NCBI GenBank assembly: GCA_019637915.1
Contig: JAHBUV010000001.1
Location: 2,822,565 to 2,886,564, forward strand
Source of the DNA: Pseudobdellovibrionaceae bacterium
GTDB taxonomy: Bacteria; Bdellovibrionota; Bdellovibrionia; Bdellovibrionales; Bdellovibrionaceae
Direction: 5' to 3'
DNA: 64,000 nucleotides
Position numbers and translations under genes: made by a program. The notes under the pieces were generated by a model, which ran no database searches, was not told the origin of the DNA, and worked only from the letters and a program-made list of their open reading frames with translations. Below, piece by piece: positions 10,264-18,919 of the stretch. Within the stretch, counting starts at the first letter, position 1; each line of letters opens with the position of its first letter.

Positions 10264-11425
10264 GCAATTCAAAAGCCAGACGACGGCCGCGCTGACCGTT
10301 CACGAGGGGCGTCCAGTGCTGGCGGCCGCCGTGGTAGGTGCGCGTGGTGACGGCTTTCAGTTTCAGGCTCTGTTCGATGGTCAGGCTTTCACCCGGTCCG
10401 AGCCGCGTCTTTTTTCCTTTGAAAACCTTCGGCGCGTGACGGCCGCTGGCCTTCAGCAGATCCAGCTCGTGATCGACGATCAGCGCGGTGGATTTTTTCG
10501 AGGCGTTGGTGATGGTGAGGCGCACCCGCAAATCGCCGCCCAGGCGCACGCGGGGGGTCAGGATTTTCACGGCGCTGAGGCGCAGGTCGCGCGCGGTCAC
10601 TCCATGCAAAGCCAAGGCGCCGGAGTGCCCCTGTTTCACGAGGGTGCGCGAGGCGCGCCGGATGATCCGATCGAGCGGCGCCGACGACGGCGCCTGGTCT
10701 TGCCAGGCCTGAAGCCGCGTGACCACCCAGTCGCCATGATTTTTCGAGTGGTCGTTGAGGTGATTCGCGACGGAGGTGCGCACGTACTCGCTGGCATCGT
10801 CGCGCAGGGCTTCCAGCAAGGGCCAGGTTTTGAGCGGATCCCGGGCGAAGGCGGGAATTTTCTGTCCCCAGGGGAGCAAGGGGCGGCTGCCTTCGGAAAC
10901 CAGGCGCCGCACGTGCTCACTCGGGTCCTTGAGCCAGGCGCGCAGCTGCCGCAGGGTTTTTTCCTCGTGCCGCAACAGAAAAGGGCGGATGGCGAACTCC
11001 GCCGTGAAAACCTGGGTCATGGCGTGCAGTGCGCCCATGGACAGCTCGAAGTCCTCCAGCCCTTTTTCCGCCACGTACTGCGTGAGCGGCCACACCAGAA
11101 AACCCGACAGGCCGATGTCGTCCTGATCGTCGCGTCGCAGGGCTTTTCGCAGCAGGGGGAAGCTGCGCGAAGCCTCGGGGGGAAGGGTCAGGGCCAGGCG
11201 CTCCTTGAGGGCGAGGACGCGGGCCTTCAACTCGAGGGGTTCGAGCTCCTTCCCGATTCCCTTCAGGAATTTTTCGGAAGGGAACTCCGGCCAGGCCCGC
11301 TTCAGGGCGGCCGCGATTTTTTTCGCCGCCGCCGCGTTCAGCCAGTTTTTGAAAGCCTTTTCTTCGGAGCGGCTTTTCCGCGCCCGGCGGTGGGCGGGTT
11401 TGTTCGGGCTTTGGACGGCGGGCAC
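10214..11425 (-). CDS. alkC: AlkC-type DNA alkylation repair glycosylase
   Basis: A 403-residue HEAT-like repeat protein of the AlkC branch (COG4335) of the AlkC/AlkD DNA glycosylases, which excise N3-alkylated purines without base flipping. Diagnostic stretches are the SEHVRRLVSEGSRPLLPWG repeat and the SEYVRTSVANHLNDHSKNH repeat. The last 120 residues are beta-rich (VRLTITNASKKSTALIVDH, TYHGGRQHW) and match the Ig-like domain known for full-length AlkC. The N-terminus is basic (RRARKSRSEEK). The start is a GTG with a weak ribosome site, so it could be a few codons off. The 3' end overlaps lpxC tail to tail by 50 bases. Confidence 0.82.
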   Translation of the reverse strand: MPAVQSPNKPAHRRARKSRSEEKAFKNWLNAAAAKKIAAALKRAWPEFPSEKFLKGIGKELEPLELKARVLALKERLALTLPPEASRSFPLLRKALRRDDQDDIGLSGFLVWPLTQYVAEKGLEDFELSMGALHAMTQVFTAEFAIRPFLLRHEEKTLRQLRAWLKDPSEHVRRLVSEGSRPLLPWGQKIPAFARDPLKTWPLLEALRDDASEYVRTSVANHLNDHSKNHGDWVVTRLQAWQDQAPSSAPLDRIIRRASRTLVKQGHSGALALHGVTARDLRLSAVKILTPRVRLGGDLRVRLTITNASKKSTALIVDHELDLLKASGRHAPKVFKGKKTRLGPGESLTIEQSLKLKAVTTRTYHGGRQHWTPLVNGQRGRRLAFELLMPRPASSRRSGGPRR

Positions 11426-11438
11426 GGAAGGGCCTTTC

Positions 11439-12620
11439 TCAACGCTGGCGAAGGGCGCGGGCCGTTTCCCCGGCGGTCGGCTTCGGCGTCACGACGGCAT
11501 CTTCCCCCGGGTCCTCGTTTTTGTCATCCTGATCGGCGGGCGGAAAAGGCGGGGTCGGGGTCGCCGTGTTCGTGCCTTGCCGCTGATAGCGCAGGATGCC
11601 GCGGTCGCTGCCGCCTTTGCTGCGCGGGGCGCGGCGCGAGAGGCGAAAGCCGTTCGCGCCATCGTCCTCGATCAGGCCGAGTTTGACCGTGCTCATGTAG
11701 AGATTGGCGTCGGCGCCGGAAACCAGGCGCACGAACAGCCGCGACCGGGGTTGCACCGCCAGGGCCTGACCGTCTTTGGGAAGCTGTCGCCGCACGGTCA
11801 TGTAGAACCGCACCTGCACGGGATGCTGGCCGTTGACGACGGCGCTGCCGGGGCCGGTGATTTTCAGGCGCTTGAAGTTCAGCTGCTTCTTCGGCAGCAC
11901 TTCGTTCTCGGGTCCCGACAGGCTTTCCTCGTCCGGGATTTTCCCGCCGGGCCGCACGCGCACCCGCGAGAGGCGGCCGCGCGAGAACTCCTCGGTGACG
12001 CTCTCGAACAGCGCCATGTCCTGGCCCTGCCAGCGCTCGAGGAAAGCCTGGCGCAGCTCCGCCAGCTCGCGGGCTTTGGCTTTCGCTTTTTCGAAGGGCT
12101 GGTTTTGCGGGTCATTGCCGCGCGGGTCGGTCACGCGGACCCAGCTTTGCGAGATCCGCTGCGTGCCTTGGACGCGCGTGATCCTCAGGTGGCGGTCGGT
12201 GGGCAGCAAGCGCACGCGGGCGCCGTTGGCGAACCAGTCCTGGAAAACCTTGAGCTCGGGGCGGGTCCGCGCCAGCTCATCCAGGCCCGCCTGGGGTTTG
12301 ATCTCGAAGCCGCCTTTTTCATCCTGAACGATTTCGCCCAGGCTGTCCTCGCGGTTCTCCAGGGTGGAGGCGCTCTGGCGACGGAAGCTGAGGCGGCCGT
12401 TTTGCACCGACAGTTCGGAGTAATTAAGATCCTCCAGGGCTTCATCCGCCTCGTCCGCCAAGGGGCGCTCGCCGTTCAGGGCGTTTTTCTCGCGGTACTG
12501 GCCATCCAGATCGGCCAGCGTCGGGCGGGGAGGACCCGCGAAACCGTCGTGCTGCTGACAGCCCGCCAGCACTGACAAAGAAAGGAACATTCCCATGAAA
12601 AACTTGCTTTTTGGCGGCAC
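11439..12620 (-). CDS. Predicted lipoprotein of unknown function
   Basis: A 393-residue protein with a lipoprotein signal: basic start, hydrophobic core and lipobox LAGC with the acceptor cysteine at residue 21. The mature part is charged with no family I recognise. A central segment (PFEKAKAKARELAELRQAF) looks helical, the following region is beta-rich, and the C-terminal 50 residues are proline-, threonine- and aspartate-rich, probably disordered. It lies 13 bases upstream of the alkC-like gene on the same strand and may share its transcript. Confidence 0.75.
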   Translation of the reverse strand: MPPKSKFFMGMFLSLSVLAGCQQHDGFAGPPRPTLADLDGQYREKNALNGERPLADEADEALEDLNYSELSVQNGRLSFRRQSASTLENREDSLGEIVQDEKGGFEIKPQAGLDELARTRPELKVFQDWFANGARVRLLPTDRHLRITRVQGTQRISQSWVRVTDPRGNDPQNQPFEKAKAKARELAELRQAFLERWQGQDMALFESVTEEFSRGRLSRVRVRPGGKIPDEESLSGPENEVLPKKQLNFKRLKITGPGSAVVNGQHPVQVRFYMTVRRQLPKDGQALAVQPRSRLFVRLVSGADANLYMSTVKLGLIEDDGANGFRLSRRAPRSKGGSDRGILRYQRQGTNTATPTPPFPPADQDDKNEDPGEDAVVTPKPTAGETARALRQR

Positions 12621-12691
12621 GAAAGCTCCCTGAGCGCGGTTTCAAAGAATCCGTCGGAGAGGGAGCAAGGGCTGTGCCCGCGGGAAGGCGG

Positions 12692-12718
12692 GCCCTGCGG
12701 TGCAGTGCGCAGGGCTTT
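12692..12718 (+). other. GC-rich hairpin in the leader before ald
   Basis: Perfect 8-bp stem (GCCCTGCG at 12692-12699, CGCAGGGC at 12708-12715) with an 8-base loop, followed by TTTCCTTTCCC. It lies about 60 bases upstream of the ald start and could be a leader attenuator or the remnant of a terminator. The T-run is interrupted by C, so termination would be weak. Confidence 0.35.
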
Positions 12719-12779
12719 CCTTTCCCGGCGTTTCGGTCCAAGATCGGGCGTTTTCACTCCAAAATAAAGAGGTTCGATT

Positions 12780-13886
12780 ATGATCATCGGGATTCCGAAG
12801 GAAATCAAAATTTCTGAAAACCGCGTCGGCATGACCGAAGCGGGCGTCCGCCAGCTCGTCAAGGAAGGTCACACGCTGATCGTTGAAAAAGACGCGGGCG
12901 TGGGCTCCGGCATCACCAACGAGCATTACGAAAAAGCCGGCGCCAAGATCATCGACACGAAAAAAGAGGTCTACGCCAAGGCCGACATGATCGTGAAAGT
13001 GAAAGAGCCGCTGCCCGACGAGTACGAGCTCATGCGCGAGAACCAGATCCTCTACACCTACCTGCACCTGGCCGCCGAGCCGAAGCTCACCAAAGTCTTG
13101 TGCGAGCGCAAGGTGAAGGCCATCGCTTACGAGACCATCCAACCCGCCGACGGTTCGTTGCCGCTGCTCACGCCGATGTCGGAAGTGGCGGGTCGCATGG
13201 CCACCCAGATCGGCGCTTTCTACCTGCAAAAAGATCATGGCGGCAAAGGCGTGCTCCTGGGCGGCGTCACCGGCGTCCGTCCGGCCCGCGTCACCATCAT
13301 CGGTGGCGGCGTGGTCGGCACCAACGCCGCCAAAATGGCGGTGGGCCTGGGCGCGACCGTCACCATCCTCGACGTGAACACCAAGCGCCTGGAGTACCTG
13401 GATGACATTTTCCAGGGTCGCTGCATGACCTTGTTCTCCAACGCCAAGAACATCGAGGAGTCCGTGCGCGACAGCGATCTGCTGATCGGCGGCGTGCTCA
13501 TCACCGGTCACAAGGCGCCGACCCTGGTGTCGAAAGAAATGGTGTCGTCGATGTCGAAAGGCTCCGTCGTGGTGGACGTCGCCGTCGATCAAGGCGGTTG
13601 CATCGAGACCTGTCGCCCGACCTCCCACCAGAATCCCACCTACGAGGTGGACGGCGTGATCCATTACTGCGTGCCGAACATGCCGGGTGTCGTGCCGCGC
13701 ACTTCGACCTACGCTTTGACCAACGTCACGTTGAAGTACGCTTCGATGCTGGCCGCGATGGGCGTGGAAGACGCCGTGGCCAAAGACAAGGCCCTGTTGA
13801 AGGGTCTGAACGTCTACGGCGGCGCCGTTTGCTACGAGCCGGTCGCCCGCGACCTCGGCATGGAGTACAAGGCCTACCGTCCGTAA
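12780..13886 (+). CDS. ald: Alanine dehydrogenase
   Basis: Alanine dehydrogenase, 368 residues, reversibly converts L-alanine and NAD to pyruvate, ammonia and NADH. The start [11 protein letters not shown]15 (ENRVGM) and K75 (VKVKEPL) of the pyruvate site, and H96 (YLHLAAE) are conserved. The NAD-binding Rossmann motif is [15 protein letters not shown], followed by a late [12 protein letters not shown] motif. It is a single-gene unit converging on the split comEC genes with a 22-base gap. Confidence 0.97.
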   Translation: MIIGIPKEIKISENRVGMTEAGVRQLVKEGHTLIVEKDAGVGSGITNEHYEKAGAKIIDTKKEVYAKADMIVKVKEPLPDEYELMRENQILYTYLHLAAEPKLTKVLCERKVKAIAYETIQPADGSLPLLTPMSEVAGRMATQIGAFYLQKDHGGKGVLLGGVTGVRPARVTIIGGGVVGTNAAKMAVGLGATVTILDVNTKRLEYLDDIFQGRCMTLFSNAKNIEESVRDSDLLIGGVLITGHKAPTLVSKEMVSSMSKGSVVVDVAVDQGGCIETCRPTSHQNPTYEVDGVIHYCVPNMPGVVPRTSTYALTNVTLKYASMLAAMGVEDAVAKDKALLKGLNVYGGAVCYEPVARDLGMEYKAYRP

Positions 13887-13908
13887 AAGGGGCTTCTCCC
13901 CCGCGGTT

Positions 13909-14622
13909 TTAAATTTCAAAAACCAGATGTCCCCATTCTTCCGTGCGAAGGATGGGGATTTTTCTTTGGCGCAGGCGTTGAATGACCTCGCGGTGGGGAT
14001 GGCCGAAGCGCGCCTGGCGCGACGACACGAGGGCGAGTCGGAGTCCCGGCAAGCGCCGCAAAAGGAAATCCGAGCTGCTGGTGCGGCTGCCGTGATGGCC
14101 GAGCAGGAGCAGGCGCAGGCGATGACGCCGCGGCAGGGCGCCGGCCCAACGTTCCTCCTCGGCCCGCGGGGAGTCCCCGGGCAAAATCAGGCGGTCCCGC
14201 CACACCCAGACGCGGCTCCGCGCGTTGGGGGAGGGACTTTTCACGGACCAATGAATTTCATTGAGTTCCGGGGCGGGCGACGGGCAGGACGGCAATCCGC
14301 GCAGCAGCGCGAGTTTGCGCGGGCTGGCGGTGCGGCCGCCGGGCGCGGCCCCGAGGCATGAGTCCGGCCACAGCCGGCGCAGGGATTTCACGCCGCCGAC
14401 ATGATCCAGGTCCCAGTGGGACAGAAAAATCTCCTGGCGGCGATCGCCGCAGCGCTGGCGGAGCGCCCGGAGCGGCCAGCGTTCGCCGCCGGCGTCGACA
14501 TGCCGGCAGGCGCCGCCTTCGACGAAGGTGACCCAGGAGCCCTGCCCGACGTTCCAGACGATCCACGCGTCCCGGCGCAGGCCCGGGGCGAGGGGCAGGG
14601 CGCTCAGCCAAATCAACAGCAT
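13909..14622 (-). CDS. ComEC C-terminal metallo-beta-lactamase-fold domain as a separate gene
   Basis: A 237-residue protein corresponding to the C-terminal domain of ComEC/Rec2. One hydrophobic segment at the start (MLLIWLSALPLAPGL) is followed by the metallo-beta-lactamase fold: VWNVGQGSW, HVDAGG, the metal site SHWDLDHVGG, LILPGDSPRAEEE and LLLGHHGSRTSSS, ending with FGHPHREVIQRLRQRKI. The ATG at 14622 is chosen because it follows the stop of the membrane-domain gene by 11 bases with GAGAG upstream. Together with that gene it would make a nearly complete ComEC. Confidence 0.85.
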   Translation of the reverse strand: MLLIWLSALPLAPGLRRDAWIVWNVGQGSWVTFVEGGACRHVDAGGERWPLRALRQRCGDRRQEIFLSHWDLDHVGGVKSLRRLWPDSCLGAAPGGRTASPRKLALLRGLPSCPSPAPELNEIHWSVKSPSPNARSRVWVWRDRLILPGDSPRAEEERWAGALPRRHRLRLLLLGHHGSRTSSSDFLLRRLPGLRLALVSSRQARFGHPHREVIQRLRQRKIPILRTEEWGHLVFEI

Positions 14623-14633
14623 GGCGGCCGCTC

Positions 14634-15521
14634 TCACCCGCGCCGCCGTTTTTGCCGCAGGCGAACCAGGTGGATCAGCACGTGCAGGAAGATCAGCCAC
14701 AGCCAGAAAAACTCCGCGCGCGGCGCCGCCCCGCCGGCGGCATCAGGCTGAAAGGACGGCATGAGTCCCAGCACGTGACGGAAAGCGCCGAAGAGAAAAT
14801 CAAACAGCGGTGAAAACCAGGGGAACAAAACGCACACCGCGCCGAGGGGCAAAAAAATCACGGAGAAAACCGGCGCCAGAAAAAGATTGATCAGCACGCC
14901 GAGGGGATGATGGAAGCTCCAGGCCGCCAGCAGGGGCAACAGGCACAACCACAGGAAAAGCCCCTGCCGCCATTCGCGCCGCCAGCCTTCGCCCCAGGCC
15001 AGAGTCAGGGCCAACGCCGCCGCCCAGCTGAGCGCGAGGGAGAGCGACGAGATCCAGGCGGGAAACAGCACCAACGTCGCCACGCCCGCCACCAGGCTTT
15101 CCTGATCGGGGCGCAGCCCATGGAGCCAGCGTCCGCCCCACTGACGCGCGCCGAGCGCCACCAAGGCCCGCACGATGGGGGGTTGCCACCCGCAGGCGAG
15201 GCTGAAGAAAACCCACAAACCGCCACGGCACCAAAGGGGGAGGTGAATCCGACGCAACCACTGATCGAGCCACAGCAGATGCGCTCCGGACACCACGAAC
15301 AGATGAAGCAGAGCATTCTGGCGTAATTGCTCTTGCAGAAGGGGTTCGCGAACGCGAGCTCCACACAAAAGACTTTCCAACGCTGCTCGTTCTGCCATCT
15401 TCTTGGGCAAGCTTTGCCGACAGATTTCGTGGATCGGCGGGGACACAAAAGTCGATATTTTCAGCATGAACGCGCTGCCTCCACTTGCTGAAAGCAGCAG
15501 CAGAGAAAGAAGAAAAACCAT
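14634..15521 (-). CDS. comEC: ComEC/Rec2 competence membrane-channel domain as a separate gene
   Basis: A 295-residue polytopic protein matching the Competence domain of ComEC, the inner-membrane channel that takes up transforming single-stranded DNA. It carries the hallmark HLFVVSGAHLLWLDQ (family pattern HLLAVSGLH) and PPIVRALVALGARQWG, then several membrane helices. The usual N-terminal OB/DUF4131 domain is missing or reduced to about 60 residues, and the beta-lactamase domain is encoded by the next gene. There is no frameshift linking the two: a stop, a GAGAG site and a new ATG separate them, so this looks like a real gene split. Confidence 0.83.
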   Translation of the reverse strand: MVFLLSLLLLSASGGSAFMLKISTFVSPPIHEICRQSLPKKMAERAALESLLCGARVREPLLQEQLRQNALLHLFVVSGAHLLWLDQWLRRIHLPLWCRGGLWVFFSLACGWQPPIVRALVALGARQWGGRWLHGLRPDQESLVAGVATLVLFPAWISSLSLALSWAAALALTLAWGEGWRREWRQGLFLWLCLLPLLAAWSFHHPLGVLINLFLAPVFSVIFLPLGAVCVLFPWFSPLFDFLFGAFRHVLGLMPSFQPDAAGGAAPRAEFFWLWLIFLHVLIHLVRLRQKRRRG

Positions 15522-15868
15522 AATTCCAGTGACTTAGCAAAAAACGTGGTTGGGGACTGGACTCCATGAATCTGTCATGAGCCGTCAAAGCATCCGAAAT
15601 ACGGATTTTAAGATCTGTAGAAAAGTCTGAAATGAAGCCTTATTTTTTTAAAAAATAACAAGTTATATTAAATGTTTAACATGTGCTTAAAATAACAGCA
15701 AATCGCTGGAAGCCTTTATTTTTCATTGGTCCAAGGTCTAGGAAGCCTGTCTTCCCACAATTTGTGTGGATAACTCCTGCTTGTGGGGTCTTCAGCCACT
15801 GTGTCATACTTTTTCAGAGGCGAAGAGTGGGACTCTTTTCCTCAACAGTTTTGAAGGAGTGAACACGG
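15522..15868. other. AT-rich intergenic region with a perfect DnaA box
   Basis: This 347-base gap has no convincing gene. From about 15600 to 15720 it is markedly AT-rich compared with its surroundings, with runs such as TTTTTTTAAAAAATAACA. At 15765-15773 lies TGTGGATAA, the exact complement of the DnaA box TTATCCACA. It separates the divergent comEC and TPR genes and must hold both promoters. Only one good DnaA box is visible, so a replication origin is not supported. Confidence 0.5.
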
Positions 15869-16387
15869 ATGAGGCACTTCTTTTTGAAGACCGGGATCGT
15901 TCTTTTCAGTTTTCCTCTGATGGTGGCGGCGAAGCCGTCCAAGTCACAGAAAAACGACGTGCTGAGCCGCGAGGCGCTCGTCATCGAGCTCACCGGAAAA
16001 GACGAATCCAAAATGAGCGACATCGATCTCTACGCGGAGATCGCCGCCGCTTACCAAGGGCAGGATGCCGTGGGGTTGCGCCGCACGCTGAAAACATTTT
16101 TGGCGCGCCACCCGAAAAGCTCCTTTGCTGACAACGCGCTTTACCTGGCGGGGCGCCAGTCCTTGGAGCGTCGCGAGTACGCCGAAGCCCTGCGCTACTT
16201 CCAGCGCCTGATCAACGACTATCCCCGCAGCAACCGGGTCGTGGCCGCGCAATTCGCCAAGGCCATGGCTTACAAAAAAATGCACCTCGAGGCCGAAGCC
16301 CGCAAAGCCTTCCGCGATGTCATCCAGAAATATCCCGGCAGTCCGGAGTCCTTCCGCGCCGACAGCGAAATGAGATTGCTCAATTGA
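15869..16387 (+). CDS. Periplasmic TPR protein, YbgF/BamD-like
   Basis: A 172-residue exported protein. Residues 1-21 form a signal peptide (FFLKTGIVLFSFPLMVAA). Residues about 80-165 hold tandem TPRs of the CpoB/YbgF/BamD kind (SSFADNALYLAGRQSLERR, YAEALRYFQRLINDYPRS, ARKAFRDVIQKYPGSPES). There is no lipobox cysteine, so it is probably soluble in the periplasm. Its stop overlaps the TTG start of the LysM gene (TTGA), indicating coupled synthesis; a shared role at the cell wall is inference. Confidence 0.82.
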   Translation: MRHFFLKTGIVLFSFPLMVAAKPSKSQKNDVLSREALVIELTGKDESKMSDIDLYAEIAAAYQGQDAVGLRRTLKTFLARHPKSSFADNALYLAGRQSLERREYAEALRYFQRLINDYPRSNRVVAAQFAKAMAYKKMHLEAEARKAFRDVIQKYPGSPESFRADSEMRLLN

Positions 16388-18138
16388 TCAAGCACGCACC
16401 CTTCTCTTTGCTTTTGTTGGCCTTGTTGTTTTCGGCGCCGGCTGGTTTCGCCCAGGACGACGCCGTCATGGAGGCGCCGCCGCCGGTTGAAAACGACATC
16501 GGCATCGGCGACACCTCGGTCGGCGACAAAGGCGATGTGGGGACGGCGGATTCCCTGGACGGCACCGAAGGCGCCGCGACCGATGTGCCGCCGCCGCCCG
16601 AGGTGGCGGCCCCCGAGGCCGCGCCGTCCGGAACGGCGGATGGCGGAACTCCCGCCGCCGCGGAGACGACGGCGGAAGCCCCGCCCAAGCCGGCTCCCGT
16701 GAAGCGCAAAAAACGCCGCGCCCCGCGGGTCGTGGAAAGACACGCCGACGGGCCTGATTTCCGCCGCGAGAAAAATTTCAACCGCATCTACATGGAATTC
16801 AACGAGCAGCCGACGCCGACGGAGGCCTGGGATCAGGCGGCGAGCGGCAGCGCCTCGAAAGTCTACAAGGTGCAAAACGGCGACACGCTCTGGGACCTGT
16901 CGAAAACCCTGTTCGGCGATCCCAACTATTGGCCGAAAATCTGGTCCCTGAACAGCGACCAGATCTACAATCCCCACGAAATCGACACCTGGATGAACGT
17001 GCGTTTCTTCCCGGGCGACCTCAACGAGCCCCCGAGCCTCAGCATCGAGCAAACGGAATCCGTTGAGGTGGCCGCGGCCGCGCCGGTCTCCGAGGGCGAA
17101 AGCGTCTCGCCGGCCGAGCCGTCCTTCGTGATCCCGCCGCCGGCGCGCAAGCCCCGGCCGGTGATCAAGAACATCCCGGGCAGCCTGCCCTTGTACCGTT
17201 ACGAAGTGGTCAACCAGCCGCCGCCGGATTTCGAGCAGGTGAAGCCGCCGCCGGCGTTCGCGCGCCCCAACGCCACGCTGTCTTACTACGTGACGGAAAA
17301 CGAAGTGAACTCCCTCGGCCAGGTCAAAGAGACCGAGCTCGGCGGCCCCACGGCCAGCGAGTACCAGTACGTGTTCGTGCAGGCTCCTTCCGCCGGCCGC
17401 TTCCTGGTGGTGAAGGATCTCGGGCCCCTGGGCGGTGAAAAGGGCGGCCATGGTTCGGCCCGCGTCATCGAGGTGCAGGGGGAGATCGAGGTCATCGAAG
17501 CGGCGAGCGACCGGGAAAACCTCCAGCGCGCCATCGTCCGGCGCAGCCTCGCGCCGATCGAGCTCGGCTCCAAGCTGATCCGCGGTTCCATCGAAAGCAT
17601 CAGCACCCAGGACGGCGCGCCCGCGGCGGGCCCGGCCCTGAAAATCGTCGGATCGCAGTACGGCAACGACCGCCGCATGGTGGACGCCGAGGGTTTGGTG
17701 TTCCTGAACGGCGGCAGCCGCACCGGCCTGCAGGTCGGGCAGATCCTGCCCATCTACGCCGATCGCAGCGTGCGCAATCCCGAGACCAGCGTGCGCTTGG
17801 GCGGCAAATTGATCGGCCATGTCCGCGTCGTCAAACTGACCCCGAATTTCGCGACCGGTTTCCTGACCAGCGTGACGGATGATATCCTGATCGGCGACGA
17901 TGTCGGACGCCGCTCCTCCGGAGCCGCCTTGAGCGCCGCGCCCACGGGTCCGGTGTTGGAGGACGAGGGCGCCGCGCCGCCCGCTCTGGACGGGGACGAC
18001 GAACTGACCGCGGAGCTGAATTCCGGCGACGCCGCCGTCGAGGCCGCCCCGATGGACGAGGGCGACGTCGCGGCCCCCGTGCAGGAGGATTCCTCCTCCG
18101 ACGAGGGTGAGCTCACTCTGGACGAAGCGGATTTCTGA
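16384..18138 (+). CDS. Exported LysM-domain protein
   Basis: A 584-residue secreted protein with a signal peptide (HAPFSLLLLALLFSAPAGFAQ). A low-complexity Pro/Ala/Glu-rich segment to about residue 110 is followed by a basic patch (KRKKRRAPRVV) and one LysM domain at about 158-210 (YKVQNGDTLWDLSKTLFGD, WPKIWSLN). LysM binds peptidoglycan. The C-terminal half is beta-rich with a tail of acidic residues and no catalytic motif. It starts at a rare TTG overlapping the preceding stop by 4 bases. The 3' end overlaps the convergent truC by 26 bases. Confidence 0.88.
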   Translation: MIKHAPFSLLLLALLFSAPAGFAQDDAVMEAPPPVENDIGIGDTSVGDKGDVGTADSLDGTEGAATDVPPPPEVAAPEAAPSGTADGGTPAAAETTAEAPPKPAPVKRKKRRAPRVVERHADGPDFRREKNFNRIYMEFNEQPTPTEAWDQAASGSASKVYKVQNGDTLWDLSKTLFGDPNYWPKIWSLNSDQIYNPHEIDTWMNVRFFPGDLNEPPSLSIEQTESVEVAAAAPVSEGESVSPAEPSFVIPPPARKPRPVIKNIPGSLPLYRYEVVNQPPPDFEQVKPPPAFARPNATLSYYVTENEVNSLGQVKETELGGPTASEYQYVFVQAPSAGRFLVVKDLGPLGGEKGGHGSARVIEVQGEIEVIEAASDRENLQRAIVRRSLAPIELGSKLIRGSIESISTQDGAPAAGPALKIVGSQYGNDRRMVDAEGLVFLNGGSRTGLQVGQILPIYADRSVRNPETSVRLGGKLIGHVRVVKLTPNFATGFLTSVTDDILIGDDVGRRSSGAALSAAPTGPVLEDEGAAPPALDGDDELTAELNSGDAAVEAAPMDEGDVAAPVQEDSSSDEGELTLDEADF

Positions 18139-18919
18139 ACATCTCCCGAACACGAGACCATTTGTCGTCGTCCGGGGCCCGCAGGCGGCGCGGGCCTTCG
18201 GGCGCCGTGAAGCCCAGGGCGTGCGACTTCAGGCACAGTCCGCCCACGCCCATCTTCTCGCGGAAAAAACGGTTGTGGTGGGAGTCGCCGTGCATGGCGT
18301 CCCCCAGGACCGGATGCGAGATGCGGTTCATGTGGCGCCGGATCTGATGGAAGCGCCCGGTTTTCGGTTCCAGTTCGAGCAGTGAATACCTCGCCGTCGG
18401 ATGGCGCCGCCCCACGGGCTGCGGAATTTCCAGGCGGGACAGGGTGCGATAGAGGGTGAGGCTCTCGGCCGGCTCCCCGGTGGAGTCCAGTTCCAGGGGG
18501 AGATCGACGCGCCCGGCGTCCGCCGGCCAGCCGCGCACCACCGCATGGTAGGTTTTTTCGACGTCGCGATTCTGAAACTGGCGCGCCAGGAAGGCCGCCG
18601 TTTGCGGATCGAGGGCCATCAGCAGCACGCCGCAGGTGCCGGCGTCCAGCCGGTGCACGGGGTAAACGTGGGTCTTCATGAAGCGGCGGGCGGCGTAGAG
18701 GAAGATCTTGTCCCGCGGCACGCGGAACTCGGTGTTCTCCGGCGGATGCACGTGAAAGCCGGAGGGTTTGAAAAAGGCGGCCCAGGCGTCGCCGCGGTCC
18801 AACAGGATCATCGCCGCAGCTTCGTCGAAGCCGGATTCCGGGACAAGCGGTTTCCGCCGTTCAGGTAAAAGCTTTTCCCGCGATGGCCCCGGCTTTGCGG
18901 ATGGATGCCGCATGGACAA
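18113..18919 (-). CDS. truC: tRNA pseudouridine synthase C-like protein (RluA family)
   Basis: A pseudouridine synthase of the RluA family, up to 268 residues. The catalytic motif is VHRLDAGTCGVLLMA, with the aspartate of HRLD as nucleophile. The C-terminal region RRHMNRISHPVLGDAMHGD followed by HHNRFFRE closely resembles TruC, which modifies U65 of tRNAs, so TruC is the most likely subfamily. The N-terminus is uncertain: the first 36 residues are not family-like, and ATG 18811 would begin closer to the conserved ILLDRGDAWAAFFKPSG. With the long start it overlaps the divergent dprA start. Confidence 0.88.
   Translation of the reverse strand: MSMRHPSAKPGPSREKLLPERRKPLVPESGFDEAAAMILLDRGDAWAAFFKPSGFHVHPPENTEFRVPRDKIFLYAARRFMKTHVYPVHRLDAGTCGVLLMALDPQTAAFLARQFQNRDVEKTYHAVVRGWPADAGRVDLPLELDSTGEPAESLTLYRTLSRLEIPQPVGRRHPTARYSLLELEPKTGRFHQIRRHMNRISHPVLGDAMHGDSHHNRFFREKMGVGGLCLKSHALGFTAPEGPRRLRAPDDDKWSRVREMFRNPLRPE

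Noticed and set aside
15589-15868. Replication origin
   Set aside because: Only one perfect DnaA box, no array of boxes and no dnaA/dnaN/gidA neighbours.
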